From the NCBI RefSeq assembly GCF_018918045.1, contig NZ_JAHLPU010000011.1, forward strand, positions 1 through 40,972: a stretch of 40,972 nucleotides of DNA, written 5' to 3'. Positions 1 through 7,673 of the stretch are shown here, piece by piece. How positions within the stretch are numbered: position 1 is the stretch's first letter; the number at the start of each line of letters is the position of its first letter. The stretch comes from Pseudoflavonifractor sp. MSJ-30 (lineage in GTDB: Bacteria; Bacillota; Clostridia; Oscillospirales; Oscillospiraceae). The notes beneath the pieces were generated by a model that ran no database searches, had not been told where the DNA came from, and saw nothing but the letters and a program-made list of their open reading frames with translations. Both the position numbers and the translations under genes were made by a program.

Positions 1-90
1 TAGTTTTATATTACAGTACAAAAATATTATATTATCGTATATAAGCATATATAATATACATATATCTTGAAATCGCCGCATAACGTGGAT

Positions 91-118
91 TTGACATTTT
101 TTCTGTCCGGGTTATAAT
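91..118 (+). promoter_or_regulatory. Sigma-A-type promoter of the transaldolase/PdxA pair
   Basis: TTGACA at 91-96 and TATAAT at 113-118, both perfect, are separated by 16 bp. The expected start near 125 leaves a 5' leader of about 110 nt before the ATG at 234. Sequence before the promoter (1-90) is AT-rich and shows no gene. Confidence 0.75.
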
Positions 119-233
119 GGCCTTGCAGCCGAAATTCAGCTGTGAGAATCCCACCGCTTCCAAGATTGAAAAAACAGAAACGGAGAACTTTTTGAGCTGA
201 TAAGTTTTCGCAATCCCCGGAAAGGAGAATTTT

Positions 234-1274
234 ATGAACACCTACTTTCATCGCGTAGCCCGGCAGACGCCCACCCGCTTCTGGATCAACAACGTGACCC
301 GGGAACAGGCCCGGCTTGCTCTGGATGCCGGAGCGGTTGGCTGTACCCAGAATCCCGCCTACACCTGGAAAATGCTCCAGGGTCCGGACAAGGCCCATGC
401 CATAGAGGTGCTGGACGAGATCCTGCGTCAGGAGCCGGAGGATTCCGTCGCCCTGATCCGGCTTCAGCGGGCGCTTGTGGAGGAAATCGCGCTGGCCTTT
501 CTCCCCCTGTACCGGGAATCCGGCGGGAAACACGGCTATGTAAGCATTCAGGGGGATCCCTTCCACGAGGACTGCGAGAGCATTGTCCGCTGGGGGCGGT
601 TCAACGCGGAAAATCTGCCCAACATCATGCTGAAGGTTCCGGCTACGGAAGAGGGGCTGAAGGCCATTGACATTCTCCTGCGGGAGGGCTACGCCATCAA
701 TGCCACGGAGGTAATGGCCCTGCGGCAGGCCGCGGACGTCTGCGACGTCTATACCCGGGCCACCGCCGGAATGGAGCGGCCCCCGGTGGCCTACTTCTCC
801 CACATCGCGGGCATTTTTGACGAGCATATGACGGCGGCGGCCCGGGACATGGACATTCCAAAGGACTATGTCTGGCAGGCTGGTATTGCCGCGGCAAAGA
901 AAATATACCAGTACACCAAAACCCACGCCCCCGCGGTGGGGATGATCAGCGGCGGCGCCCGGGGACTGCACCACTTCACGGAAATGGTCGGCGCGGACGC
1001 GGTGGTCACCATCAACTGGGCGAGCACCGCCGACAAACTGCTGGAGCAGGATCCCCCCGTTGTTCAGCGCTTCCTGGCCCCTGTGCCGCTGGAGGTCACG
1101 GATACCCTGTGCCGCTGTCTGCCGGAATTCCGTCAGGCCTACGAGCTTCACGCCATCGAGCCCAAGGACTATGAGGATTTCGGCCCCGTGGTCCGGTTCC
1201 GCAGTTCCTTTGAAAAGGCCTGGGCCAGCGCGCTGGACTTCATCCGGCAGCGCCGGACCGAGCTTTCCGGTTGA
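234..1274 (+). CDS. Transaldolase family protein
   Basis: 346-residue protein of the transaldolase (Tal/FSA) TIM-barrel family, cytoplasmic enzymes that move a dihydroxyacetone unit between sugar phosphates through a Schiff-base lysine. Visible marks are an early WINNVTREQARLAL segment followed by a GCTQNP loop (usual family form TTNPS) and the strand LKVPATEEGL with the likely catalytic lysine. A later segment, INATEVMALRQA, resembles the family's INVTLIFSLEQA. AAAGGAGAA at 220-228 lies close before the ATG. The stop codon overlaps the Shine-Dalgarno region of the PdxA-family gene, so the two are translationally linked. Its length lies between short FSA-type (about 220) and long TalB-type (about 317) enzymes, with an extended C-terminus, so the physiological substrate is unclear. 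No other pentose-phosphate genes are nearby, which argues for a catabolic role with the PdxA-like enzyme rather than housekeeping. Confidence 0.8.
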   Translation: MNTYFHRVARQTPTRFWINNVTREQARLALDAGAVGCTQNPAYTWKMLQGPDKAHAIEVLDEILRQEPEDSVALIRLQRALVEEIALAFLPLYRESGGKHGYVSIQGDPFHEDCESIVRWGRFNAENLPNIMLKVPATEEGLKAIDILLREGYAINATEVMALRQAADVCDVYTRATAGMERPPVAYFSHIAGIFDEHMTAAARDMDIPKDYVWQAGIAAAKKIYQYTKTHAPAVGMISGGARGLHHFTEMVGADAVVTINWASTADKLLEQDPPVVQRFLAPVPLEVTDTLCRCLPEFRQAYELHAIEPKDYEDFGPVVRFRSSFEKAWASALDFIRQRRTELSG

Positions 1275-1285
1275 GGAACAGCGCC

Positions 1286-2281
1286 ATGGGAAAGAAAGTG
1301 CTGGGCATTCTCCTGGGAGACGCCGCGGGCGTCGGGCCGGAAATCGTGGCGAAGGTTCTCGTCAGCGGCGTTCTGACGGAAGCGTGCCGCCCGCTGATCA
1401 TCGGGGATATCCGAATTCTGGAGCAGGGACTGGCCATTATCGATGCCAAATACCCCCACTATGCCGTCACAGATTTATGCCAGGCCGATTGGGAAAGGGG
1501 CGTTCCCGTCTGGGACACCGGAGATCAGGATCCCGCGCGGGTCACCATGGGCAAAATGAGCGCCTATTGCGGAAAAGGGGATCTTTCTCAGTTTCACGCC
1601 GCCTGTCGGCTCTGTCTTGAGGGAAAAATCACAGGCTTTCTGTACGGTCCCATGCACAAGGGGGCCATGAAGGAGGCCGGAATGGTCCAGGAGAGTGAAA
1701 CCGAGCTCATCGCGGATCTTTTGGGCAATCCCAACACCTGCGGAGAGATCAATATGCTGGGAAATCTGATGACCGTGCGGGTCACAAGCCACATTCCCAT
1801 CAGCGCCGTCAGTGCCCATCTGAACGTTCCCGAAATTCTGGCGTCGATCCGGCTTGCCCACGACACAAGCCGCGCTTTCGGTGTGGAGGAGCCCCGGATC
1901 GCGGTTTCCGGCCTGAATCCCCACAACGGCGAAAACGGGAAATGCGGCCGGGAGGAGCTGGACGTCATTGCCCCAGCCGTTGCGGCAGCCCAGAGCCTCG
2001 GCTGGAATGTTACCGGTCCATATCCCGCGGACGTTGTATTCATGCGGGCCTTCCGGGGGGATTTTGACGCCGTCGTCACCATGTACCACGATCAGGGGCA
2101 AATCGCCCTGAAGACAGTTGGATTCGACCAGGGCGTGACCATCAGCGGCGGACAGCCCTATCCCATTACCACCGCCGCCCACGGCACCGCTTTTGGCCGC
2201 GCCGGTCAGGGCCGTGCCTCTGCCACCGCCTTTGAAAACGCTCTGAACGTTCTGTGCCGTATGGCGCGGAGCCGCGCATAA
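1286..2281 (+). CDS. PdxA-family 4-phosphate dehydrogenase (PdxA/PdxA2-like)
   Basis: 331-residue NAD-dependent, metal-dependent dehydrogenase of the PdxA family. True PdxA oxidises 4-phosphohydroxythreonine in vitamin B6 synthesis; PdxA2-type enzymes oxidise and decarboxylate 4-phospho-erythronate or threonate to dihydroxyacetone phosphate. Seen in the sequence: the N-terminal GDAAGVGPEI motif (family GDPAGIGPE), YGPMHKGAM, the metal-site histidines in GLNPHNGE and MYHDQGQIALK, and C-terminal HGTAF. I place the start at the ATG at 1286 because TTGAGGAA at 1271-1278 is well spaced before it; a TTG at 1271 would overlap that site. With no pdxJ or other B6 gene but a transaldolase in front, a sugar-acid phosphate role is more likely than B6 synthesis. 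The kinase (DUF1537) that usually accompanies PdxA2 is not in the window. Confidence 0.8.
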   Translation: MGKKVLGILLGDAAGVGPEIVAKVLVSGVLTEACRPLIIGDIRILEQGLAIIDAKYPHYAVTDLCQADWERGVPVWDTGDQDPARVTMGKMSAYCGKGDLSQFHAACRLCLEGKITGFLYGPMHKGAMKEAGMVQESETELIADLLGNPNTCGEINMLGNLMTVRVTSHIPISAVSAHLNVPEILASIRLAHDTSRAFGVEEPRIAVSGLNPHNGENGKCGREELDVIAPAVAAAQSLGWNVTGPYPADVVFMRAFRGDFDAVVTMYHDQGQIALKTVGFDQGVTISGGQPYPITTAAHGTAFGRAGQGRASATAFENALNVLCRMARSRA

Positions 2282-2374
2282 GCATACACGCTTCCCCCGA
2301 CCGATGTAGGCAGACCTCGGTCTTCACGCGGGACCGGGCCGAGGGAGCCATAGCCTCCGGTCCGGATCTTCCCA

Positions 2375-2427
2375 TAAAAAAGATGCCATTGCGGGCAAAC
2401 ACGGCCTCGCAATGGCATCTTCTTTCC
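2375..2427. terminator. Bidirectional rho-independent terminator
   Basis: Perfect 14-bp arms, AAGATGCCATTGCG at 2380-2393 and its complement at 2408-2421, with a 14-nt loop. Read on the minus strand the stem is followed by a T run (2375-2380), ideal for ending the DUF6440/SPFH transcript. Read on the plus strand the tail is CTTTCC, weaker but usable by the pdxA-like transcript. The 2282-2374 stretch before it shows no gene. Confidence 0.8.
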
Positions 2428-2439
2428 ATTTTTGCGTCT

Positions 2440-2637
2440 TTATTTCTCTTCCACCACCGGCAGCGGGGAGATGATGGGCTTGCCGTCCCGGTCCAGGAGG
2501 ACCGTCAGGCCGCCGGCGTAGCTGCTGGTCTGGAAGAGATAGTTGACACCGGTCTGGGTGTCAACCCAGATCTCCGTGGTGCTGATAGCACCCTGACTGT
2601 AGGTGCGGACAAAACGCTTTTTATTCTTTTCCATCAT
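2440..2637 (-). CDS. DUF6440 family small protein
   Basis: 65-residue cytoplasmic protein with no signal peptide or membrane segment. It matches the DUF6440 pattern: a basic KKRFVRTYSQG start, then TTEIWVDTQTGVNYLF, a Y-A-G-G-LTVLLD segment and a DGKPI tail. The family is common in Clostridia and has no known function. AAAGGAAAAG precedes the tandem ATG codons at 2637. It lies downstream of the SPFH gene, separated by a 10-bp hairpin at 2656-2681 that may only partly stop transcription, so it can be a third member of the nfeD-SPFH operon. The strong terminator at 2375-2427 ends the unit. Confidence 0.8.
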   Translation of the reverse strand: MMEKNKKRFVRTYSQGAISTTEIWVDTQTGVNYLFQTSSYAGGLTVLLDRDGKPIISPLPVVEEK

Positions 2638-2655
2638 ACTTTTCCTTTCAAAATG

Positions 2656-2681
2656 GGGGCGCAGCGATTTTGCTGCGCCCC
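2656..2681 (-). terminator. Hairpin after the SPFH gene
   Basis: GGGGCGCAGC at 2656-2665 pairs with GCTGCGCCCC at 2672-2681 around a 6-nt loop. On the minus strand it is followed by CATTTTGA, a weak T tract, so it probably acts as a partial terminator or an mRNA-stabilising stem between the SPFH and DUF6440 genes. Confidence 0.5.
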
Positions 2682-2690
2682 TTTGCGTGA

Positions 2691-3608
2691 TTACTGTTTG
2701 GTGCCTTCCACAATGCCGTTGGCAAGACCCACCAGACCCTGCATCTCGCTGGGGATGATGATCTTGGTGGCCTGGCCGTCGGCGACCTTCTGCATGGCCT
2801 CAATGGCTTTCAGCCGCAGAACGCTGTCGTTGGGGGCCTTTTCGTTCAGCATGGCGATGGAGTCGGCCAGGGCCTGCTGCACTGCCAGAATGGCCTGGGC
2901 TTCGCCGTCGGCCTTCAGAATGGCAGCCTGCTTCTCGGCCTCAGCCCGGAGAATGGCGGCCTGCTTCTCAGCATCGGCCTTCAAAATGGCGGATTCCTTT
3001 TCGCCCTCGGCAATGAGGATGGCGGACTTCTTCTGGCCCTCGGCCTGAAGGATGGATTGACGGCGGTCACGCTCGGCCTTCATCTGCTTCTCCATGGAGT
3101 TCTGGATGTCGGCAGGAGGCAGGATGTTCTTCAGCTCTACCCGGTTGACCTTGATGCCCCAGGGGTCGGTGGCATCGTCCAGAATGGAGCGCATCTTGGT
3201 GTTGACCACATCGCGGGAGGTCAGGGTCTGGTCCAGCTCCAAATCGCCGATGATGTTACGCAGAGTGGTGGCGGTCAGGGTCTCCATAGCCATCATGGGC
3301 TGCTCCACGCCGTAGCAGTAGAGCTTGGGGTCTGTGATCTGGAAGTAGACGACGGTATCGATCTGCATGGTCACGTTGTCCTTGGTGATGACAGGCTGGG
3401 GGGGATAGTCCAGGACCTGCTCTTTCAGGCTCACCTTCCGGGCAACCCGGTCAATAAAGGGCACCTTAAAGTGCATACCCACGCCCCACACGCTGTGGAA
3501 AGCGCCCAACCGCTCCACAACATAGGCCCGGGACTGCTGGACCACGGAGATGTTGGAAATGATGATGACAAGGGCGAGAATGACGATGATAAGCAATACA
3601 ATAGGCAT
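2691..3608 (-). CDS. SPFH/band-7 membrane scaffold protein (stomatin/QmcA-like)
   Basis: 305-residue protein with an N-terminal membrane anchor (residues about 3-22, rich in V, L and I) followed by an SPFH domain beginning near VQQSRAYVVERLG. Family members form rings or rafts at the cytoplasmic membrane and affect membrane organisation and proteolysis. The C-terminal half is a charged helix built from about five consecutive 11-residue units of the pattern AIL-x-A-(E/D)-x-E-K, roughly residues 195-250, expected to form a hendecad coiled coil. The tail is a glycine/valine-rich segment. ATG at 3608 has AAGGAGG about 6 nt upstream. The gene lies 16 nt after the NfeD gene, the usual partner, and shares its promoter. 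The first SPFH residues match QmcA/stomatin better than flotillin. Confidence 0.88.
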   Translation of the reverse strand: MPIVLLIIVILALVIIISNISVVQQSRAYVVERLGAFHSVWGVGMHFKVPFIDRVARKVSLKEQVLDYPPQPVITKDNVTMQIDTVVYFQITDPKLYCYGVEQPMMAMETLTATTLRNIIGDLELDQTLTSRDVVNTKMRSILDDATDPWGIKVNRVELKNILPPADIQNSMEKQMKAERDRRQSILQAEGQKKSAILIAEGEKESAILKADAEKQAAILRAEAEKQAAILKADGEAQAILAVQQALADSIAMLNEKAPNDSVLRLKAIEAMQKVADGQATKIIIPSEMQGLVGLANGIVEGTKQ

Positions 3609-3624
3609 AGATGTTCCTCCTTTT

Positions 3625-4077
3625 TTACTTGGCGGCTTCCGGCACCGGGACAGGCTTTACAAAGAGCTTTACACCCTCAATGCGGGAAATTTTCACAATG
3701 GTTCCTACAGGAATGTCCTCTCCCGAAACGCTTCTGGCGCTCCAGGTCATGCCGCCCACCTTTACCCGGCCGCAGGCCTTCAGGTTGTCAATGGGTTCCG
3801 TGACCACGCATTCCTTTCCGATCAGGGAATCGGCATTGGTTTTCTGGATCCTGGGGTTCACATATCTTTTCAGAATGGGCCGCAGCAGGGCAAGCAGCGC
3901 CACGCTGACCACCAGAAACAGCACCGTCTGCACAACGATGGATGCTCCCAGCAGTGCGGCAATCACCGCCGCCAGCGCGCCGGCGGCAAACCAGATGGAC
4001 ACCAGCGACACCGAGGCCCCCTCTGTCACTATGAAAAGAATGAGAAGCACCAGCCAGATATAAGCAGAAATATGCAC
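3625..4077 (-). CDS. NfeD family membrane protein (short form)
   Basis: 150-residue protein of the short NfeD class. Three or four hydrophobic segments fill residues about 4-70 (IWLVLLILFIVTEG; ALAAVIAALLGASIVVQTVLFLVVSVALLALL), followed by a soluble OB-fold domain with the family pattern LIGKECVVTEPI, GRVKVGGMTWSAR and IPVGTIVKI. NfeD proteins sit in the membrane and their OB domain contacts SPFH partners such as the next gene. The start is a GTG at 4077 with AAGGAGG at 4087-4093; no in-frame ATG is as well placed. Promoter at 4136-4164. Confidence 0.88.
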   Translation of the reverse strand: MHISAYIWLVLLILFIVTEGASVSLVSIWFAAGALAAVIAALLGASIVVQTVLFLVVSVALLALLRPILKRYVNPRIQKTNADSLIGKECVVTEPIDNLKACGRVKVGGMTWSARSVSGEDIPVGTIVKISRIEGVKLFVKPVPVPEAAK

Positions 4078-4135
4078 GGAAATAACCTCCTTCCCGGAAA
4101 TCCTTTTGGGATTTTCCTCTCTTGCTTACAGGTCT

Positions 4136-4164
4136 ATGATATCAGCTTCCGCCCCCGCCGTCAA
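4136..4164 (-). promoter_or_regulatory. Promoter of the nfeD-SPFH operon
   Basis: On the minus strand TTGACG (4159-4164) and TATCAT (4136-4141) are 17 bp apart, giving a short leader before the GTG at 4077. The rest of 4165-4290 shows no gene. Confidence 0.6.
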
Positions 4165-4292
4165 TTGCGGGAATGGCAAAATAGACTGCTTTTTTTTGCC
4201 CTTTGGGAAAAATACAGCAGCACCGTACAATCCGGCAGGCAGATCCGTCGAAGCGCACAGACGCAATTGTGCGGTGTTGCCTGAAGAAATTT

Positions 4293-4766
4293 TTACTCCC
4301 GGTCCACCATTTCCTCTTTCAGTTCGTTTCTGCGGAACAGGAACCGGCGGATGGCGAAGAGTCCCGCGATGCAGGCCACAGACAGGAGGTTGCTGACGGG
4401 ATCGTCGTGGCTCAAAATCACGTGCCGGGTAATGGCCACGGCCAGAACTTCCAGAATGTTGGCGGGGGTGGTGTCGATCAGCATACGCACAAATTCCAGA
4501 CCCACCACAATGGTCAGCACCTCATGAAGAAAGCTCAGCACATCGGCAGAGGAGCCGGGATGGTGCACCAACTCCAAAATCAGCTTGGCAAAAGCGCCCA
4601 GCAGCACGATCAGCGTAAAAATCGCAATGAGCTTTTCCATAATATGCAGCACATGGCGGAAATAATGCTGAATTTTCGCCTCCCGTGCCTCGGATTGCCG
4701 GATCCGCTCCTCGGTTTTCTCCATATGTTCGTTGACCTTCTTTTCAATTTCCTGTTGTGTTGCCAT
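4293..4766 (-). CDS. PsiE family membrane protein
   Basis: 157-residue integral membrane protein of the phosphate-starvation-inducible E (PsiE) family. A charged N-terminal helix (residues 1-42) precedes hydrophobic spans near residues 43-64 (IMEKLIAIFTLIVLLGAF), 76-97, 105-120 and 125-142. The family signature is clear in VVGLEFVRMLIDTTPANILEVLAVAITRHVIL, here split by me at LID / TTP. Function is unknown beyond phosphate-linked induction in Escherichia coli. AGGAGG is well spaced before the ATG at 4766. It appears to be transcribed alone; its promoter would lie near or inside the repeat that begins at 4817. No phosphate regulon genes are nearby. Confidence 0.8.
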   Translation of the reverse strand: MATQQEIEKKVNEHMEKTEERIRQSEAREAKIQHYFRHVLHIMEKLIAIFTLIVLLGAFAKLILELVHHPGSSADVLSFLHEVLTIVVGLEFVRMLIDTTPANILEVLAVAITRHVILSHDDPVSNLLSVACIAGLFAIRRFLFRRNELKEEMVDRE

Positions 4767-4816
4767 GTGTGATCCTCCTGTAAGTTTGTAGAAGTTTTAG
4801 AGCGCTCAGAATACGA

Positions 4817-5155
4817 ATTGACAATGGACAATTGACAGTTGACAATTGAGGTGTTTCCTTCGGAAACAACAGCGTGTCAAAAAAGCCCCAAAGATAGCAT
4901 GTCATTCCGAACCAGTCCTCAGACTGGTGTGGGAATCTCCCGGATAGGCGTAGAAGTCACCGGTTTAGGGACTAAAATGTTTGAAAATCTGGGGGATTGT
5001 GCCCAAAGGAAATCCCCTTGGGGGACCACGGCAGTGTGCGCACTGCCTCGCAATGACATGGTTTTTCGACAGTCTGGTGTTTCCTTCGGAAACAATTCAA
5101 ACATGTCCCGAAGGGCCCCTATAATTGTCAATTGTACATTGTCAATTGTCAATTT
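4817..5155. repeat. Nested inverted/direct repeat unit (MITE-like) between PsiE and the GTPase gene
   Basis: Three layers are visible. The outer layer is a pair of degenerate inverted repeats made of GACAATTGACA-like units (4817-4849 and 5122-5155). Inside lies a 20-bp direct repeat, GGTGTTTCCTTCGGAAACAA, at 4850-4869 and 5076-5095. The core (about 4898-5060) is bounded by inverted CATGTCATTSCGARSC-type ends of the GTCATTGCGAGG kind found interspersed in many genomes. No gene is credible inside. The GTPase gene's stop codon lies within the outer repeat. Confidence 0.65.
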
Positions 5156-7667
5156 CATAAAACTTCCGCATTTCCTCCCTCGCCCTTCTGACTTCCTCTT
5201 CCAGCTCTCTCGCGGAAACCCGGAGGACGCCGGAGCCCAGAGCGGAGAGCTGGATCAGGCCATCGGACGATGCCACGCTGACCCGGTAGTTGCCGCCCAT
5301 GTCTCTTGCCAATGCCTGGATATAGGCGTCCGCCGTCTCTCCCTCCCGGGTGAAGACCACCTGGATACCGGCATCCCGGTACTTTTCGCTGCCGGGCTGC
5401 CGATAGCTGTCGAAGACCAGAATGACCCGGGCCTTTGTAAAGCCCGCGTAGCTGGTCAGGGCATCCGTCAGATGCCGCCGGGCGGTGGAAAGGTCGGTTT
5501 TCGCCGTCTCCGCCAGGCTCTCCCAGGCGAAGATCATATTATAGCCGTCCACGATCAGGCATTTTTCTCTGGGTGTACGGATGGTCACCTCCGCGGCGGC
5601 GGAGGTTTTGGGGGCGGTGTACTGCCTGCGTCGGATGGGGCCGAATTCCCGCTCCATAATACGCTCCAGCTCCTGATCGTCCATGGCGGGCAGGAGGCGC
5701 ATCTGGGGTTTTTCCGTCTTCAGGCCGCTTTCCAGGTGCATGTAATCCTTCACCTGATCCCATTTCACCGTATGCCCCGCACCGTGGCTGCAAAAAACGG
5801 AGTCCGGGGTGTTTTCCAAATCCGCTTCGGGATCGTAGGCCGTCTCCTCGATGACCTGTCTGGCATTGTGGCAGGGTTCGTAGCCCCGCATGGACAGGCT
5901 CAGCCGTCCATGGCCCTGGGTGTAGGCTGCCAGCACGGCGGCATAGTCCCGGATTTCCCCGGCGGGGACCCGTCCTTCCAGAATGGCCATTCCGCCCCGG
6001 CTCTCCGGGGACCCGGGCGCGCCGCCCATGGCCCGGATATCCGTAATGGCCCGGCCGATCTGGGCCTGCGGCAGCTCTATTTGGAAATCGTACCAGGGCT
6101 CCAGCAGCACATTTTTCGCCTGCATAAGGCCCTGCCGCACCGCCCGGTAGGTCGCCTGCCGGAAGTCGCCGCCCTCGGTGTGCTTCAGGTGGGCCTTGCC
6201 GATGAGCAAGGTGATCTTCATATCCGTAATGGGCGCGCCGGTAAGCACGCCCCGGTGCTGCTTCTCCGCCAGATGGGTCAGCACCAGACTCTGATAGGCC
6301 GGGTCCAGCACATCCTGTGGACAGACAGTGGAGAAGGTAAGCCCGCTGCCCGGCTCCCCCGGCTCCAGCAGCAGGTGGACCTCCGCATAGTGCCGCAGGG
6401 GTTCAAAATGGCCTACGCCCTCCACTGTATTTTCAATGGTCTCCTTATAAAAGATCCGAGGGTCCTCCAGCGTGATGTCCAGATCAAAGCGCTGTTTGAC
6501 CAGGCTCTGGAAAATCTCCAGCTGGACCTGGCCCATGATCCGCACCCCGATCTGCTTGCCGTCCCAGGCGATGCGCAGCTGGGGGTCTTCCTCTTCCAGC
6601 TGCCGCAGTCTGGGCAGCACCACGGCAGGGTCCGCTCTGGGCGGCAGCGCCACCCGGTAGGTCATGACCGGTTCCAGTTCCGGGCGGAACCGGTCCGATT
6701 CCGCGCCAAGGCCCTGCCCCGCCCAGGTCGCCGTCAGGCCGGTGACGGCCAGAACGGCTCCTGCCTCTGCCCTCTCCGGCGTCTCGAATTTCTCACCGGA
6801 ATAGAACCGCAGCTGTGCAGGCTTCTCCGTCAGGTTTTCTCCCTGTCGGTTCTGATAGCGGACCGGTTCCCGGACGGCAAGACTGCCCCCGGTGATTTTC
6901 AGCCAGGTCAGCCGGCTGCCCTGAGGATCCCGGGTGATTTTATAGACCCGGGCGGCGAAGTCCGCTCCATAGGTCTTTTCCGGGGCATAGACGTCCAGTC
7001 CATCCAGAAGCTCCGCGATTCCCTGATTTTTCAGGGCCGCGCCGAAGAATACGGGGAACAGCTGCCGTTTTTCGATGAGCTGCCGCAGATTCCCATCCGT
7101 CACCGGGCCCCCCGCCAGATAGCTTTCCAGCAAAGCCTCATCGCACATGGCGGCAGCTTCCCGGATGGAATCCACGCTGCCGCCGAAATCCACACAGCCC
7201 TCGCCGAACTCCTTTTGCAGCTGTTTCAGAAGCGTCTCCCGGTCGGCGCCGGGCAGGTCCATTTTGTTGATAAAAAGGAACACAGGCACACGGTGCTTTT
7301 CCAGCAGCCTCCAAAGGGTCCTTGTATGGGCCTGAACGCCGTCCGTACCGCTGACGACCAGCACGGCGCAGTCCAGCACCGGCAGTACACGCTCCGTCTC
7401 GGCGGCAAAATCCACGTGCCCCGGGGTGTCGATCAGCGTCACCGCCCGGCGGGCCGTTTCCAGCCGGGCCTGCTTGGAGAAAATGGTAATTCCCCGCTGC
7501 CGTTCCAACGTGAAGCTGTCCAGCAGCGCGTCCCCATGGTCCACCCGCCCCAGCACCCGCCGGGCGCCGGACACATACAGCAGTCCCTCCGAAAGGGTGG
7601 TCTTCCCGGCATCCACATGGGCCAACACACCAATACCACAGGGTGTCTTTTTCGGCTGCTCAGACAT
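5142..7667 (-). CDS. TetM-like translational GTPase fused to a C-terminal NYN (Rae1/YacP-like) nuclease domain
   Basis: 841 residues. Residues 1 to about 650 follow the ribosomal-protection GTPases (TetM/TetO, EF-G relatives): G1 AHVDAGKTT at 16-24, RQRGITI at 56-62, DTPGH at 80-84, NKMD at 134-137, then the EF-G-type domains II-V. TetM itself is about 640 residues. The extra part, from about residue 700, matches the NYN/PIN-like fold of YacP/Rae1: IVDGYNMIFAW, VFDSYRQPGS, FTREGETADAYI and ASSDG, carrying the acidic residues expected of the active site. Rae1 of Bacillus subtilis is an endoribonuclease that cuts mRNA in the ribosomal A site, so a ribosome-binding GTPase joined to such a nuclease suggests a ribosome-rescue or mRNA-cleavage factor. 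Tetracycline resistance is possible but not shown. AGGGGG about 8 nt before the ATG overlaps one arm of the promoter palindrome. The last four residues and stop come from a flanking repeat. Confidence 0.85.
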   Translation of the reverse strand: MSEQPKKTPCGIGVLAHVDAGKTTLSEGLLYVSGARRVLGRVDHGDALLDSFTLERQRGITIFSKQARLETARRAVTLIDTPGHVDFAAETERVLPVLDCAVLVVSGTDGVQAHTRTLWRLLEKHRVPVFLFINKMDLPGADRETLLKQLQKEFGEGCVDFGGSVDSIREAAAMCDEALLESYLAGGPVTDGNLRQLIEKRQLFPVFFGAALKNQGIAELLDGLDVYAPEKTYGADFAARVYKITRDPQGSRLTWLKITGGSLAVREPVRYQNRQGENLTEKPAQLRFYSGEKFETPERAEAGAVLAVTGLTATWAGQGLGAESDRFRPELEPVMTYRVALPPRADPAVVLPRLRQLEEEDPQLRIAWDGKQIGVRIMGQVQLEIFQSLVKQRFDLDITLEDPRIFYKETIENTVEGVGHFEPLRHYAEVHLLLEPGEPGSGLTFSTVCPQDVLDPAYQSLVLTHLAEKQHRGVLTGAPITDMKITLLIGKAHLKHTEGGDFRQATYRAVRQGLMQAKNVLLEPWYDFQIELPQAQIGRAITDIRAMGGAPGSPESRGGMAILEGRVPAGEIRDYAAVLAAYTQGHGRLSLSMRGYEPCHNARQVIEETAYDPEADLENTPDSVFCSHGAGHTVKWDQVKDYMHLESGLKTEKPQMRLLPAMDDQELERIMEREFGPIRRRQYTAPKTSAAAEVTIRTPREKCLIVDGYNMIFAWESLAETAKTDLSTARRHLTDALTSYAGFTKARVILVFDSYRQPGSEKYRDAGIQVVFTREGETADAYIQALARDMGGNYRVSVASSDGLIQLSALGSGVLRVSARELEEEVRRAREEMRKFYEIDN

Positions 7668-7673
7668 GATGTC

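Noticed and set aside
27..1151. Long minus-strand frame (374 codons) opposite the transaldolase gene
   Set aside because: It mirrors the plus-strand coding frame, has no family resemblance, no ribosome binding site, and the plus strand is a clear enzyme with promoter and start signals.
2254..3048. Plus-strand frame with ASACFSASAFKMA-like repeats
   Set aside because: The repeats are the antisense image of the SPFH hendecad repeat, not a repeat protein.
5142..7667. Calling the GTPase a tetracycline-resistance gene
   Set aside because: The family match is real, but the C-terminal nuclease fusion and divergence from TetM/O/W mean that resistance cannot be claimed from sequence.
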